From contig CBDAVM010000002.1 in the NCBI GenBank assembly GCA_965200895.1, forward strand, positions 310,001 through 374,000: a stretch of 64,000 bases of DNA. The letters run 5' to 3'. Position 1 is the stretch's first letter; every line of letters begins with the position of its first letter. The position numbers and the translations under genes were made by a program. Below, piece by piece: positions 9,570 through 19,372 of the stretch. Source of the DNA: WTFV01 sp965200895. GTDB lineage: Bacteria; Acidobacteriota; Vicinamibacteria; Vicinamibacterales; UBA8438. The notes beneath the pieces were generated by a model, which was not told where the DNA came from, ran no database searches, and saw only the letters and a program-made list of their open reading frames with translations.

Positions 9570-11411
9570 ATGTCCATTCACGAACCCGAGGCGCTCGGCA
9601 AGGCGTACGACGCGCGCCTCATGCGGCGTCTGCTCGGCTACCTGCGCCCGCACCGGACCGCGGTGGGGATCGCCCTGGCCGCGATCTCGGCCGGCTCGCT
9701 GCTGCAGCTCGCCCAGCCCTGGCTGACGCGGATCGCCATCGACGAGCACATCGCGACGGGCGACATCGACGGGCTCGACGGCATCGCCCTCGCGTTCCTG
9801 CTCGTGCTGGCCGGCTCGTTCGTGGCGGAGTACGTCCAGACGTGGACGATGCAGATGATGGGGCAGCGCATCATGTTCGATCTGCGCATGGAGATCTACC
9901 GCCACCTGCAGCGTCTCGATCTCCGCTTCTACGACCGCAACCCGATCGGCCGACTGATGACGCGGGTCACCTCCGACGTCGATGCCCTCAACGAGCTGTT
10001 CGCCTCCGGGGTCGTGACCGTGTTCCGCGACATCTTCCTGCTCGCCGGCATCATGGTCGTGCTGCTGTGGATGGACTGGCGCCTGGCGCTGGTCACCTTC
10101 GCCGTCCTGCCGGCCATCGCGTGGGTGACGCACTGGTTCCGGATGAACGCGCGCGAGTCGTACCGCCGCGTGCGGACCGAGCTGGCGCGCATCAACGCCT
10201 TCCTGCAGGAGAACATCACGGGCATGGCGACCGTGCAGCTCTTCCGGCGGGAGGCGCGCAACTTCGAGCAGTTCGCCGGGATCAACCGCGCCCACCGCGA
10301 CGCCAACGTCGAGTCCATCTTCTACTACGCCACCTTCTACCCGGCCATCGAGCTGCTGGGCGCCGTCGCCACCGCGCTGATCATCTGGTACGGCGGCGGA
10401 CGCGCGCTGCAGGACACCGTGCAGCTCGGAGCGCTGGTCGCGTTCCTGCAGTACTCGCAGCGCTTCTTCAAGCCGATCAGCGACCTGTCCGAGAAGTTCA
10501 ACATCCTGCAGTCGGCGATGGCGTCCTCCGAACGCATCTTCGCGCTGCTCGACACGCCGGTGGAGATCACGTCGCCGGCGGCGGTCGCTGGCGCGTTGCC
10601 CGACAGGAACCGCGCGCCGGTGGAGATCACGTCGGCGTCACCGGTCGCGGCGCGCGCCGGCGGCGGGCGGATCCGCTTCGAGCACGTCTGGTTCGCGTAC
10701 CGCGACGCGGAGTACGTCTTGCGGGACGTATCGTTCGAGGTCGCGCCGGGCGAACGGGTCGGCGTGGTCGGCGCGACCGGGGCCGGCAAGACCACCCTGA
10801 TCAACCTGTTGATGCGCTTCTACGACGTCGACCGCGGGCGCATCACCATCGACGGCGTCGACATCCGGGAGCTGCCGCTGGCGGATCTGCGGCGGCGCTT
10901 CGGGCTGGTGCTGCAGGACGTCTACCTGTTCTCGGGCAGCGTCCGCGAGAACATCCGCCTGGGGAACGACGCCATCAGCGAGGCGGACGTGCGGGCCGCG
11001 GCGCGCAGCGTCCACGCCGACCGCTTCGTCGAGCGCCTGCCCGACGGGTTCGAGAGCGAGGTCGGCGAGCGCGGCGCCAGCCTCTCGGTCGGCCAGCGGC
11101 AGTTGCTGAGCTTCGCCCGCGCGCTGGCGTTCGCCCCTGACGTGCTGCTGCTCGACGAGGCCACCTCCAGCGTCGACACCGACACCGAGCGGCTCATCCA
11201 GGACGCCCTGCGCGTGCTGATGGCGGGGCGGACCACCATTGCCATCGCCCACCGGCTGTCGACCGTGCAGGACATGGACCAGATCCTCGTCTTCCACCGG
11301 GGCGCGCTGCGCGAGGCCGGCGCCCACCAGCAGTTGCTCGCCCGCCGGGGGCTGTACCACACGCTCTACCAGTTGCAGTATCGGGACCAGGAGCGGGAGG
11401 CGACCAGTTGA
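9570..11411 (+). CDS. ABC exporter half-transporter, catalytic partner
   Basis: This 613-aa fused permease-ATPase probably pairs with the product of 7628-9460, which ends 109 bases upstream. Residues about 20-320 form the six-helix membrane domain and about 360-600 the nucleotide-binding domain. Walker A is GATGAGKTT. Walker B is VLLLDEATSSVD with the catalytic Glu present. The signature is LSVGQRQLL, deviating from LSGGQ as in the TM288-type subunit. Such pairs have one active and one degenerate ATP site. The linker before the ATPase domain holds a 20-residue in-frame duplication (PVEITS twice; DNA 10555-10574 and 10615-10634). GGAGG sits just before the ATG. Lipid or drug export is the family expectation; the substrate cannot be read. 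Confidence 0.92.
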   Translation: MSIHEPEALGKAYDARLMRRLLGYLRPHRTAVGIALAAISAGSLLQLAQPWLTRIAIDEHIATGDIDGLDGIALAFLLVLAGSFVAEYVQTWTMQMMGQRIMFDLRMEIYRHLQRLDLRFYDRNPIGRLMTRVTSDVDALNELFASGVVTVFRDIFLLAGIMVVLLWMDWRLALVTFAVLPAIAWVTHWFRMNARESYRRVRTELARINAFLQENITGMATVQLFRREARNFEQFAGINRAHRDANVESIFYYATFYPAIELLGAVATALIIWYGGGRALQDTVQLGALVAFLQYSQRFFKPISDLSEKFNILQSAMASSERIFALLDTPVEITSPAAVAGALPDRNRAPVEITSASPVAARAGGGRIRFEHVWFAYRDAEYVLRDVSFEVAPGERVGVVGATGAGKTTLINLLMRFYDVDRGRITIDGVDIRELPLADLRRRFGLVLQDVYLFSGSVRENIRLGNDAISEADVRAAARSVHADRFVERLPDGFESEVGERGASLSVGQRQLLSFARALAFAPDVLLLDEATSSVDTDTERLIQDALRVLMAGRTTIAIAHRLSTVQDMDQILVFHRGALREAGAHQQLLARRGLYHTLYQLQYRDQEREATS

Positions 11412-11537
11412 CGGGGTGCACGCAGGCTCGCACTGGCAAGGGATCGGGAACGTCGAACCGGCCTCGCAGCTCGCCCTCGACGAACCTGGCGATGGGTGCG
11501 GCGCCGTCGGGACCGGCGCGCCGCCGATGTGCTCCCG

Positions 11538-12611
11538 TCAGTGTCCGGGTGCGGGGGCGAAGTGCTCGTACCCGGCGGGCAGCGGCTCGTCCCTGCCGTT
11601 GCGGCGGAGCAGGACCTCACGCGTCTTCGTGACGACGCCGATCGGGGTGAGCGGCAGGCCGGCGATCTGCCGCTGCACGTGGCGGAGTCGGCCGCGGAAG
11701 GCAGGCGGGCTGGTGAAGACGAGCTCGTAGTCCTCGCCCCCGGCCAGCGCCGCGCGCAATGGATCGAGGCCGGCCGCCTCGAACCAGGCGCGCGCCTCGG
11801 GGTGGACGGGGAGCGCCTCGGCTTCCAGCCGCACGCCGACGCCGCTCGTGGCGGCGATCCGGCGGACGGCGTCCGCGAGCCCGTCGCTCAGGTCGATGCA
11901 GGCGCGGGCGGCGCGGTTGCGGCCGAGCGCGACGCCCAGGGCCACCCGCGGGTCGGGGCGGCGGTGGCGCCGCCGGCATTCCTCCGGCGCGGCGCCGCCC
12001 CGGAGCACGTCGGCCCGCGGGCCGACGTCGCCGGTCCGTTCCGCCGCCGCGCCGTGGGCGGTCGCCGGCAGGGAGGCGAGACCGGCCGCCGCTGCGCCGA
12101 TGGCGCCGCTGATGTAGACGATGTCGCCCGGTCGGGCCCCGCCGCGGCCGAGCACCCGTCGGCGCTTCGCGCTGCCGATGGCGGTCACGCCGACCACCAG
12201 GGGGCCGGACGATGCCGTGACGTCGCCGCCGACGAGGCCGGTCCGGTGGCGGGCCGCGAGCGCGAGCAGCGCCCCGATCAGCTCGTCGATGTCCGCGACG
12301 GGCCAAGCGCCCGGCAGCGACAGCGCGAGCAGCGCGTGGCGCGGCGCCGCGCCCATCGCGGCCACGTCGCTGAGGTTGGCGGCCAGCGCCTTGTGGCCGA
12401 TGTCGGCGGGCGTGCTGTACGTGCGGTCGAAGTGGACGCCTTCGACGAGCGTGTCGGTGGTCACGACGGTCAGCGCGCCGCGGTCCGGATCGAGGACCGC
12501 CGCATCGTCCCCGATGCCGGTGACGACGCCGATGCGGGCCGCCGGCGCCCGCTCGCGGATGCGTTCGATGACGGCGTGTTCGCCGATGTCGGCGACGGTG
12601 GCGCTCGGCAC
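11538..12611 (-). CDS. thiL: Thiamine-monophosphate kinase
   Basis: ThiL phosphorylates thiamine monophosphate to thiamine pyrophosphate, the last step of cofactor synthesis. The 357-aa sequence shows the AIR-synthase-like fold: GIGDDAAVL near residue 32 with metal-binding Asp residues, TTDTLVEGVHF, NLSDVAAMGA, GLVGGDVTAS and the C-terminal IDLSDGLADAVRRIA. An Arg-rich hydrophilic insert of about 30 residues (about 180-215) precedes that last motif and is longer than usual. It is the most distal gene of the minus-strand housekeeping block, starting 61 bases after rny. No thiamine riboswitch was recognised upstream. Confidence 0.95.
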   Translation of the reverse strand: MPSATVADIGEHAVIERIRERAPAARIGVVTGIGDDAAVLDPDRGALTVVTTDTLVEGVHFDRTYSTPADIGHKALAANLSDVAAMGAAPRHALLALSLPGAWPVADIDELIGALLALAARHRTGLVGGDVTASSGPLVVGVTAIGSAKRRRVLGRGGARPGDIVYISGAIGAAAAGLASLPATAHGAAAERTGDVGPRADVLRGGAAPEECRRRHRRPDPRVALGVALGRNRAARACIDLSDGLADAVRRIAATSGVGVRLEAEALPVHPEARAWFEAAGLDPLRAALAGGEDYELVFTSPPAFRGRLRHVQRQIAGLPLTPIGVVTKTREVLLRRNGRDEPLPAGYEHFAPAPGH

Positions 12612-12672
12612 GGCCGGGGTTCCTCCGACTGCTGTCGTCTGTCGGGCGAGGCGGGTGGGCCGGTACAGCCGT

Positions 12673-14244
<1,572 letters not shown>

Positions 14245-14308
14245 GCGCGACTCGCACGGAGTCGGCACCGCATGCCCGGTCGCGGGACGCAACCCGAAGA
14301 ACCCCCGC

Positions 14309-14491
14309 GATTACCGTGTGGGGAGGTCGTATGAACCTGCACGTGCAGGTGGAACCGCTATATCAAACCCCGCCTCTAGGCTTCCTCGGGCCGAGGCGTG
14401 CACACAGCGAAGCGTCGCGGTTCACTTCGATACAACAATGGCTCAAACGAGCCTCCAGGCCATCACGCGTACTGCAGGGAATCTCGGAATC
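14309..14491 (-). ncRNA. ssrS: Predicted 6S RNA
   Basis: 6S RNA mimics an open promoter and holds sigma-70 RNA polymerase in stationary phase. This minus-strand stretch lies between zapA and rny, and ssrS follows zapA in many bacteria. An outer stem pairs GATTCCG (14491-14485) with CGGTAATC (14316-14309), with one bulged base, giving 183 nt, close to the E. coli length. Further features resemble 6S RNA: an inner stem of CGTGATGGCC with GGTTCATACG, a CCTCGG..CCGAGGAAGCC segment near the middle, and a terminal CCTGCACGTGCAGG hairpin (14349-14336) preceded by TTCCA. The central bubble was not modelled. The call rests on position, length and local similarity, without a covariance search. Confidence 0.62.
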
Positions 14492-14562
14492 AAACACACG
14501 TGCCATGCTCCGTTTCTCCCCGGATCTTAGAACGAAGCCGCAGGCGGGGCAAGGCGAGCCGG

Positions 14563-14919
14563 TCAGGCGGCGTGTTCCGGTGACGACTCGGGAGGTTCCG
14601 GCTGGTCCGGCGTGGCGCGCGCATCGCTGACGGCGCGTTCCACCATGGCCTCGATGGCCAGCATGCGGTCCAGGACGCGGCGCTCGTCGTCCGCATGGCC
14701 ACCCAGGCTTCGAAAGTAGTCGTCCGCGATATTGAGGGCGGCCAGCACCGCCACGTGCACGAGGTCGTGGCGCGGGGCGCGATTCGCAACTGCCTCCATC
14801 TTCTCGCGGACGTACGCGCCCAACCGCGCCACCTCATGGGAATCGAGCCGGCTGCGGACCGGGTACTCGCGACCCAGGATCTCGATAGTGGTGACGCCGG
14901 AATCGGTCGTCTCGTCCAT
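14563..14919 (-). CDS. zapA: Cell division protein ZapA
   Basis: ZapA binds FtsZ filaments and stabilises the Z ring. The 118-aa protein has the family layout: an N-terminal beta domain (TIEILGREYPVRS, residues about 10-22), a short helix beginning at HEVARLGAYV, and a C-terminal helix (ALNIADDYFRSL) that makes the tetramer coiled coil. The acidic Pro/Glu-rich tail (about 105-118) looks disordered. It follows the ZapB-like gene after 38 bases and precedes the predicted 6S RNA. Confidence 0.88.
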   Translation of the reverse strand: MDETTDSGVTTIEILGREYPVRSRLDSHEVARLGAYVREKMEAVANRAPRHDLVHVAVLAALNIADDYFRSLGGHADDERRVLDRMLAIEAMVERAVSDARATPDQPEPPESSPEHAA

Positions 14920-14957
14920 CGCGTTCTGCGCGGCCCCGGCGTGACTCCGTCCCGACG

Positions 14958-15233
14958 CTACAGGTCGAGGGCTTCAAGCTGATCGAGCATACCCGAAACC
15001 CGGGAGCGCACCTGCTCGCGCTCCGCGCGCAGCGATTCGACCTCCGCCGCGTCCTTCTGCGCGTCGGTCAGGCGGTCCTGCAGCGCACTCAGTTCCTCGT
15101 TCAGCCGCTGGTTGTCGGCCCGCGACTCCGCCAACTCCTGGCGCGTCCGCTCGAGAATCTGTACCAGCACCGTCACCTTCTGGGCCAGGCGATCCACGGT
15201 GGCGAGATCAACGTACTGGGCAGTCTCTGACAT
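14958..15233 (-). CDS. Small coiled-coil protein, ZapB-like
   Basis: This 91-aa cytoplasmic protein is almost entirely one coiled coil. Heptad-like hydrophobic spacing runs from about residue 8 to 85, with VDRLAQKVTVLVQILERTRQ near the N-terminus. Position between pheT and zapA and the size suggest a ZapB-like division-ring protein that bridges through ZapA. Sequence similarity alone cannot establish that because coiled coils are uninformative. The ATG at 15233 gives the compact length expected. Confidence 0.72.
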   Translation of the reverse strand: MSETAQYVDLATVDRLAQKVTVLVQILERTRQELAESRADNQRLNEELSALQDRLTDAQKDAAEVESLRAEREQVRSRVSGMLDQLEALDL

Positions 15234-15284
15234 CTTGTGACTTTCTGCTCCTTCGCAGCTTGCGGATCGTGCCCGCCGGCGCGA

Positions 15285-17378
15285 CTACCGCTGCGTGGCG
15301 TCGTGCGCGTCGGCCAGCGCGGTGACAATTCGCTTCATCGCCAGCCGCACCTCCGTGTTGGTCAGCGTCCGGTCCGGGGCGCGGAACGTCAGGCGGAGCG
15401 CCAGACTCATGCGGCCGTCCGGAATACCCCTGCCGGCGTAGCGATCGAACTCGCGCACGTCCAGCAGCGTTTCCGGCGCAACGGCCCGAATCGTGTCACG
15501 AACCGTGCCGGCGGGCAAGGCCGCATCGACGACCACGGCCAGATCGCGGACGATGGACGGGTACTGGGGAAGCGGCGCAGCCGCCATGCGGCGTCGATCG
15601 CCGCCGGACCGCGCGATCTCGGCCAGGTCGATCTCGGCCACGAAGATGGCGTCGTCGGCCGGCATCCCGCGGGCCAGGGCGACGGGTGCGGCAAGCTGCC
15701 CGACGTAGCCGAGCCGCTCGGGCTCCGCGGCGCCCGGCGGCGTCGCCAGCACGGCGGCGGCGCGGTCGGCGACGAGCGTGTTGCGCGTGGCGGGTGCATA
15801 CACCGGCGTCACCCCGCAGGCGTCGCACACGCGATCGACGATGCCGATCACATCGAACAGGTCGGTCTGTCGTTCACCGCCGCTCCAGTGCCTGGCTGTC
15901 GATGCGCCGGTGAGCGCCACCGCGAGACCCGCCGTCTCGCCCGTCGCGGCCGTGAACCGGCGACCGATCTCGAAGAGTCGGATATCGTGACGCTCGCGGC
16001 GGCGGTTGTGGATGAGCGCATCGAGCAGGCCCGGAATCAGTGACGGGCGCAGCACCGCGAACTTCTCGGACAGCGGATTGGCGATGCGGACCAGTTCGTC
16101 CGGATCGTCGGCGAAGGGCCGCGCCGCGGCCTCCTCGATGAAGCTGTAGGTGATCGCTTCCGAACAGCCGCCGGCGGTCAGCACGCGGCGCAGCAGCCGC
16201 TGGCGGGAGAGCCCGTCGCTCGGCGGCGCCGGCGGGCGGACCAGGGCCGGGAACGTCGCCGGCAGACGCTCGTAGCCGTGGTGGCGGGCGACTTCCTCGA
16301 TGAGGTCGATCTCGCGGCCGACGTCGACGCGGTGCGCCGGCACCGTGACGCGCCACCGGACGCCGCTGTCGCCGTCCGGCGCTGCCTGCGCGACGTCGAA
16401 CCCGAGCCGCGCGAGAATGTTCTGCACGGCGGCCGGCTCGACCGCGACGCCCAGCACGTGGCCAACCCGCGCGTGACGCAGGACGAGAGTGACCGGGGCG
16501 TGCGGCGCGGGGTAGCAGTCGGCGATGGGGCCGCGCGGCCCCCCGCCGCCGATCTCGCTCAGGAGTTGCTGCGCGCGCCGCATCGAGCGCACCGGAGCCT
16601 CGATGTCGGCGCCCCGCTCGAAGCGGAACGAGGCGTCGGTGGACAACCCCAGCCGCCGGCTCGTGCGGCGTACCGAGACGGGCTCGAACCACGCGCTCTC
16701 GAACGCGACCCGCACCGTCCGATCCGTCACCTCGGAATCGGCGCCCCCCATGACGCCGGCCACCGCCTGCGGGCGCACGCCGTCGGCGATGACGAGCATG
16801 TCGCGCTCCAGCTTCCGCTCGACGCCGTCCAGGGTTCGTACCGTTTCCGCCGGCCGGGCGCGGCGAATCCGCAGCTCGCCGCCCGCCAGCCGGTCGAGGT
16901 CGAACGCGTGCATCGGGTGACCGAGCTCGAGCATCACGTAGTTCGTGACGTCGACGACGTTGTTGACGGGGCGGATCCCGGCGGCTTCGAGCCGCGCCGC
17001 CATCCAGGCCGGAGACGGACCCACGGTGACCTCCGCCGCGGACGCTGCATAGCGGCGGCAGAGCGTGTCGTCCTCAATGGCGACCGGCAGCGCCTCGTCA
17101 CCGGTGGGGGTTGCGGCCAGCGCCGGCCAGGTGACCGGATGCCCGTAGATCGTCGATACCTCCCGGGCGATGCCGGCGACGCACAGGCAGTCGGGCCGGT
17201 TGGTGTTGATCTCCAGATCGAGGATCGCGTCCTCTCCCCGCGGCGGCCGGTCCGGAACGCGAGGCGCGGGCTCGACCGCGGACACCTCGAATCCGTGCGC
17301 GGTGAGTGCGTCGGCCAGCTCGTCGACGCCCACCGTGACCGGGACGAGCTCACGCAGCCAGGAAACCAGGATTCTCAA
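15285..17378 (-). CDS. pheT: Phenylalanyl-tRNA synthetase beta chain, lacking the tRNA-binding OB domain
   Basis: PheT, with PheS, charges tRNA-Phe and edits mischarged Tyr. At 697 aa it is about 100 residues shorter than typical PheT. The N-terminal B1 start (SWLRELVPV) passes by residue 50 into the segment ILDLEINTNRPDCLCVAGIA, so the EMAP-type OB fold normally at about 40-150 is absent. The B3/B4 editing and B5 regions (QLLSEIGGG; RRTSRRLGLSTDASFRFERG) are present. The C-terminal ferredoxin-like anticodon domain (PLPQYPSIVRDLAVVVD) is also present. Translation starts at TTG (17378-17376), overlapping the pheS stop as TTGA, so it is coupled to pheS. The truncation looks architectural because the frame is intact. 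Confidence 0.95.
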   Translation of the reverse strand: MRILVSWLRELVPVTVGVDELADALTAHGFEVSAVEPAPRVPDRPPRGEDAILDLEINTNRPDCLCVAGIAREVSTIYGHPVTWPALAATPTGDEALPVAIEDDTLCRRYAASAAEVTVGPSPAWMAARLEAAGIRPVNNVVDVTNYVMLELGHPMHAFDLDRLAGGELRIRRARPAETVRTLDGVERKLERDMLVIADGVRPQAVAGVMGGADSEVTDRTVRVAFESAWFEPVSVRRTSRRLGLSTDASFRFERGADIEAPVRSMRRAQQLLSEIGGGGPRGPIADCYPAPHAPVTLVLRHARVGHVLGVAVEPAAVQNILARLGFDVAQAAPDGDSGVRWRVTVPAHRVDVGREIDLIEEVARHHGYERLPATFPALVRPPAPPSDGLSRQRLLRRVLTAGGCSEAITYSFIEEAAARPFADDPDELVRIANPLSEKFAVLRPSLIPGLLDALIHNRRRERHDIRLFEIGRRFTAATGETAGLAVALTGASTARHWSGGERQTDLFDVIGIVDRVCDACGVTPVYAPATRNTLVADRAAAVLATPPGAAEPERLGYVGQLAAPVALARGMPADDAIFVAEIDLAEIARSGGDRRRMAAAPLPQYPSIVRDLAVVVDAALPAGTVRDTIRAVAPETLLDVREFDRYAGRGIPDGRMSLALRLTFRAPDRTLTNTEVRLAMKRIVTALADAHDATQR

Positions 17379-18571
17379 TACGGGAACTGCTCCAGCAGCC
17401 GCAGGTCGTTGTCGTAGAAGGCGCGGATGTCCTCCACGCGGTACTTCAGGATCGCGATGCGGTCGATGCCGACGCCGAACGCCCAGCCGGTGAGGCGCTC
17501 GGCATCATAGCCGACTGCTTCGAGCACGGCGGGATGCACCATGCCGCTGCCGAGGATTTCCAGCCAGCCGGTTCGTTTGCAGACCGCACAGCCGTTGCTG
17601 CTGCAGAAGACGCAGCTTATGAACACCTCGGCGCTCGGCTCCGTGTAGGGAAAGAAGCTCGGCCGGAACATCACCTGCGTATCCGGCTCGAAGAGCTGCC
17701 GCAGGAAGCACTCCAGGGTGCCTTTCAGATCGGCCATCGTCACGCCCTCGCCGACCAGCAGCCCCTCGACCTGCTGGAACATCGGCGAATGGGTCAGGTC
17801 CGGCGTGTCCCGCCGGTAGACGAGCCCGGGCGCGATGATCCGCACCGGCGGCTCGTGGGTCTCCATGTAGCGGATCTGCATGCCGGAGGTGTGGGTCCGC
17901 AGCAGGGTGCCGGCCGGCCCGCTCCGGGTTCGCAGCGGCCCTTCCAGGTACAGCGTGTCCTGCATGTCGCGGGCCGGATGCTCCGGCGGCATGTTCAGCG
18001 CCTCGAAGTTGTGGTAGTCGTCCTCGACCTCGGGGCCCTCGAGGATCTCGAAGCCGAGGCTCGTGAAGATCTGTTCGATCTCCTCGCGGATGACGGTCAG
18101 TGGGTGGCGGTGTCCGAGCGGGATCGGGCGGCCGGACAGCGTGACGTCGCAGACGTCTGCGGGAAGGGTCGTGCCGGTGACGGTCCCGCGTGTGGTCAGC
18201 GCCTGCTCGATCTCCGGCGTGGCGGTTCGGTCGAGCTCGGTCGCGAACGCGGCCCGCACATCCTCGACGTCTGCGCCTGTCTCCTCGTTCCCGGCGGTAT
18301 CCGGCGCGCGGGCAGGATCTGCGGCCACCGCCTTGCGGCGCTCGGTCAGCGCCTGCTCGATCTCCTGCTTCAGCGCGTTGGTCCGGCTTCCCAGCGCAGA
18401 ACGCGACTCGGGCGGGGCCTGGGAGATGGACTTGAGGAGCGCCGTGACGGCGCCGCGCTTGCGGCCCAGGTAGCGGTGGCGCAGCTCCTGAAGCTGATCC
18501 GGCGTGTCCGCCCGGTCGAGTTCGACGGCGAACGCGGCCCTCACGTCGTCGACGGTGGACGAAACGGCCAT
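17375..18571 (-). CDS. pheS: Phenylalanyl-tRNA synthetase alpha chain with duplicated N-terminal arm
   Basis: PheS is the catalytic class II subunit of PheRS. From ATG 18571 it is 398 aa, about 50 longer than usual. The core is standard: GHRHPLTVIREEI, motif 2 region LLRTHTSGMQIRYM, RRDTPDLTHSPMFQQVEGL, and the C-terminal GWAFGVGIDRIAIL. The cysteine cluster CVFCSSNGCAVCKRTGW occurs in many bacterial PheS. The extra length is an internal repeat in the coiled-coil arm: VDDVRAAFAVELDRADTP at about 7-24 and VEDVRAAFATELDRTATP at about 102-119, with EIEQALT at 70 and again at 120. A TTG-to-ATG extension of 21 residues (to 18634) is unlikely. It is coupled to pheT by a 4-base overlap. Confidence 0.95.
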   Translation of the reverse strand: MAVSSTVDDVRAAFAVELDRADTPDQLQELRHRYLGRKRGAVTALLKSISQAPPESRSALGSRTNALKQEIEQALTERRKAVAADPARAPDTAGNEETGADVEDVRAAFATELDRTATPEIEQALTTRGTVTGTTLPADVCDVTLSGRPIPLGHRHPLTVIREEIEQIFTSLGFEILEGPEVEDDYHNFEALNMPPEHPARDMQDTLYLEGPLRTRSGPAGTLLRTHTSGMQIRYMETHEPPVRIIAPGLVYRRDTPDLTHSPMFQQVEGLLVGEGVTMADLKGTLECFLRQLFEPDTQVMFRPSFFPYTEPSAEVFISCVFCSSNGCAVCKRTGWLEILGSGMVHPAVLEAVGYDAERLTGWAFGVGIDRIAILKYRVEDIRAFYDNDLRLLEQFPY

Positions 18572-18667
18572 CAACGGCGTCCGTTCGGGCCGGCCGGATG
18601 CAGACGCCGCACCGTGCGGTGAGCGGCGCGGCATGCGGACGGCGGGGCGTGACGAGCGGGCATGGCG

Positions 18668-19036
18668 CTACGAGGCCGCCCTGGCGCGCGCCTCCCGCGC
18701 CTGCTCGGCAAGATGCGCGAACGCTTCCGGCTCGCGGACGGCGAGGTCGGCCAGCGCCTTGCGGTCGAGGCCGATGCCGGCCCGCTTCAGGCCGTTGACC
18801 AAGTGGCTGTAACTCAGCCCGTGCAGGCGGGCCGCCGCCCCGATGCGCGTGATCCAGAGGCGCCGGAAGTCGCGTTTCTTGCGTCGCCGCCCGATGAACG
18901 CGTAGTTCAGGGAGGTGTCAACCGCTTCCTTGGCGGCTCGATAGAGCTTGCTCTTCCGCTGATAGAAGCCCTTGGCGCGGGCCAGCAGCTTCTGCCGCTT
19001 CGCCCGCCGTACGGTGCCGCGCTTGACTCGAGGCAT
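18668..19036 (-). CDS. rplT: 50S ribosomal protein L20
   Basis: L20 binds 23S rRNA early in large-subunit assembly. The 122-aa protein has the basic N-terminal extension (MPRVKRGTVRRAKRQKLL) and the RNA-binding core FIGRRRKKRDFRRLWI with RIGAAARLHGLSYS. It follows rpmI by 16 bases in the standard infC-rpmI-rplT operon. In other bacteria L20 represses this operon by binding its leader; I saw no clear operator here. Confidence 0.97.
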   Translation of the reverse strand: MPRVKRGTVRRAKRQKLLARAKGFYQRKSKLYRAAKEAVDTSLNYAFIGRRRKKRDFRRLWITRIGAAARLHGLSYSHLVNGLKRAGIGLDRKALADLAVREPEAFAHLAEQAREARARAAS

Positions 19037-19052
19037 CTTTCTCGGTTGCTCC

Positions 19053-19250
19053 CTACTTGTACGGAATCATGCGCCGGGCCCGCGGTTCGTCGGCAGCGTC
19101 CATCGTGGTGGTGCCGCGCAGGCCGCGCTTCTGCTTCGTGGTCTTGCGGGTCAGGATGTGGCGCGAGTACGCCTTCTTGCGGGTCACCTTGCCGGTACCG
19201 GTGGTGTTGAACCGCTTGGCCGCGCCACGATGCGTCTTCAGCTTCGGCAT
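19053..19250 (-). CDS. rpmI: 50S ribosomal protein L35
   Basis: This is a 65-aa basic protein of the large subunit. The start MPKLKTHRGAAKRF at ATG 19250 is the family N-terminus. An upstream in-frame extension to 19349 lacks homology and is rejected. HILTRKTTKQKRGLRG is the conserved core and RARRMIPYK the tail. It lies between infC and rplT. Confidence 0.96.
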   Translation of the reverse strand: MPKLKTHRGAAKRFNTTGTGKVTRKKAYSRHILTRKTTKQKRGLRGTTTMDAADEPRARRMIPYK

Positions 19251-19294
19251 GCGTGCCCTTCTCCCGAACGTCCCTGCGTTCTTCCCGGCCCGGC

Positions 19295-19372
19295 AATCGT
19301 CGCCGGCGGCTCCGATGGCCGCCCAACCGGGCTGACCAGAAGCCTGCACCGTTCCTGCGGCGCAGACTCCTA
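19295..19372 (-). repeat. REP-like downstream element, copy 1
   Basis: On the minus strand this starts at the infC TAG stop and runs through a hairpin (GGAGTCTGCGCCG / CGGTGCAGGCTTC around CAGGAA) into CCCGGTTGGGCGG and GGAGCCGCCGGCGACGATT. Copies 2 (22437-22513) and 3 (61966-62049) match along most of the length. The stem pairs throughout when G-T pairs are allowed. Confidence 0.7.

Noticed and set aside
6295..9726. A plus-strand open frame of 1143 codons across xylB and the first ABC gene
   Set aside because: It is antisense to xylB and out of frame with the ABC gene. Its composition is Arg/Pro/Gly-rich with no domain, as expected for a shadow frame in GC-rich DNA.
12612..12672. Thiamine (TPP) riboswitch before thiL
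   Set aside because: The gap to rny is only 61 bases and contains no THI-box sequence.
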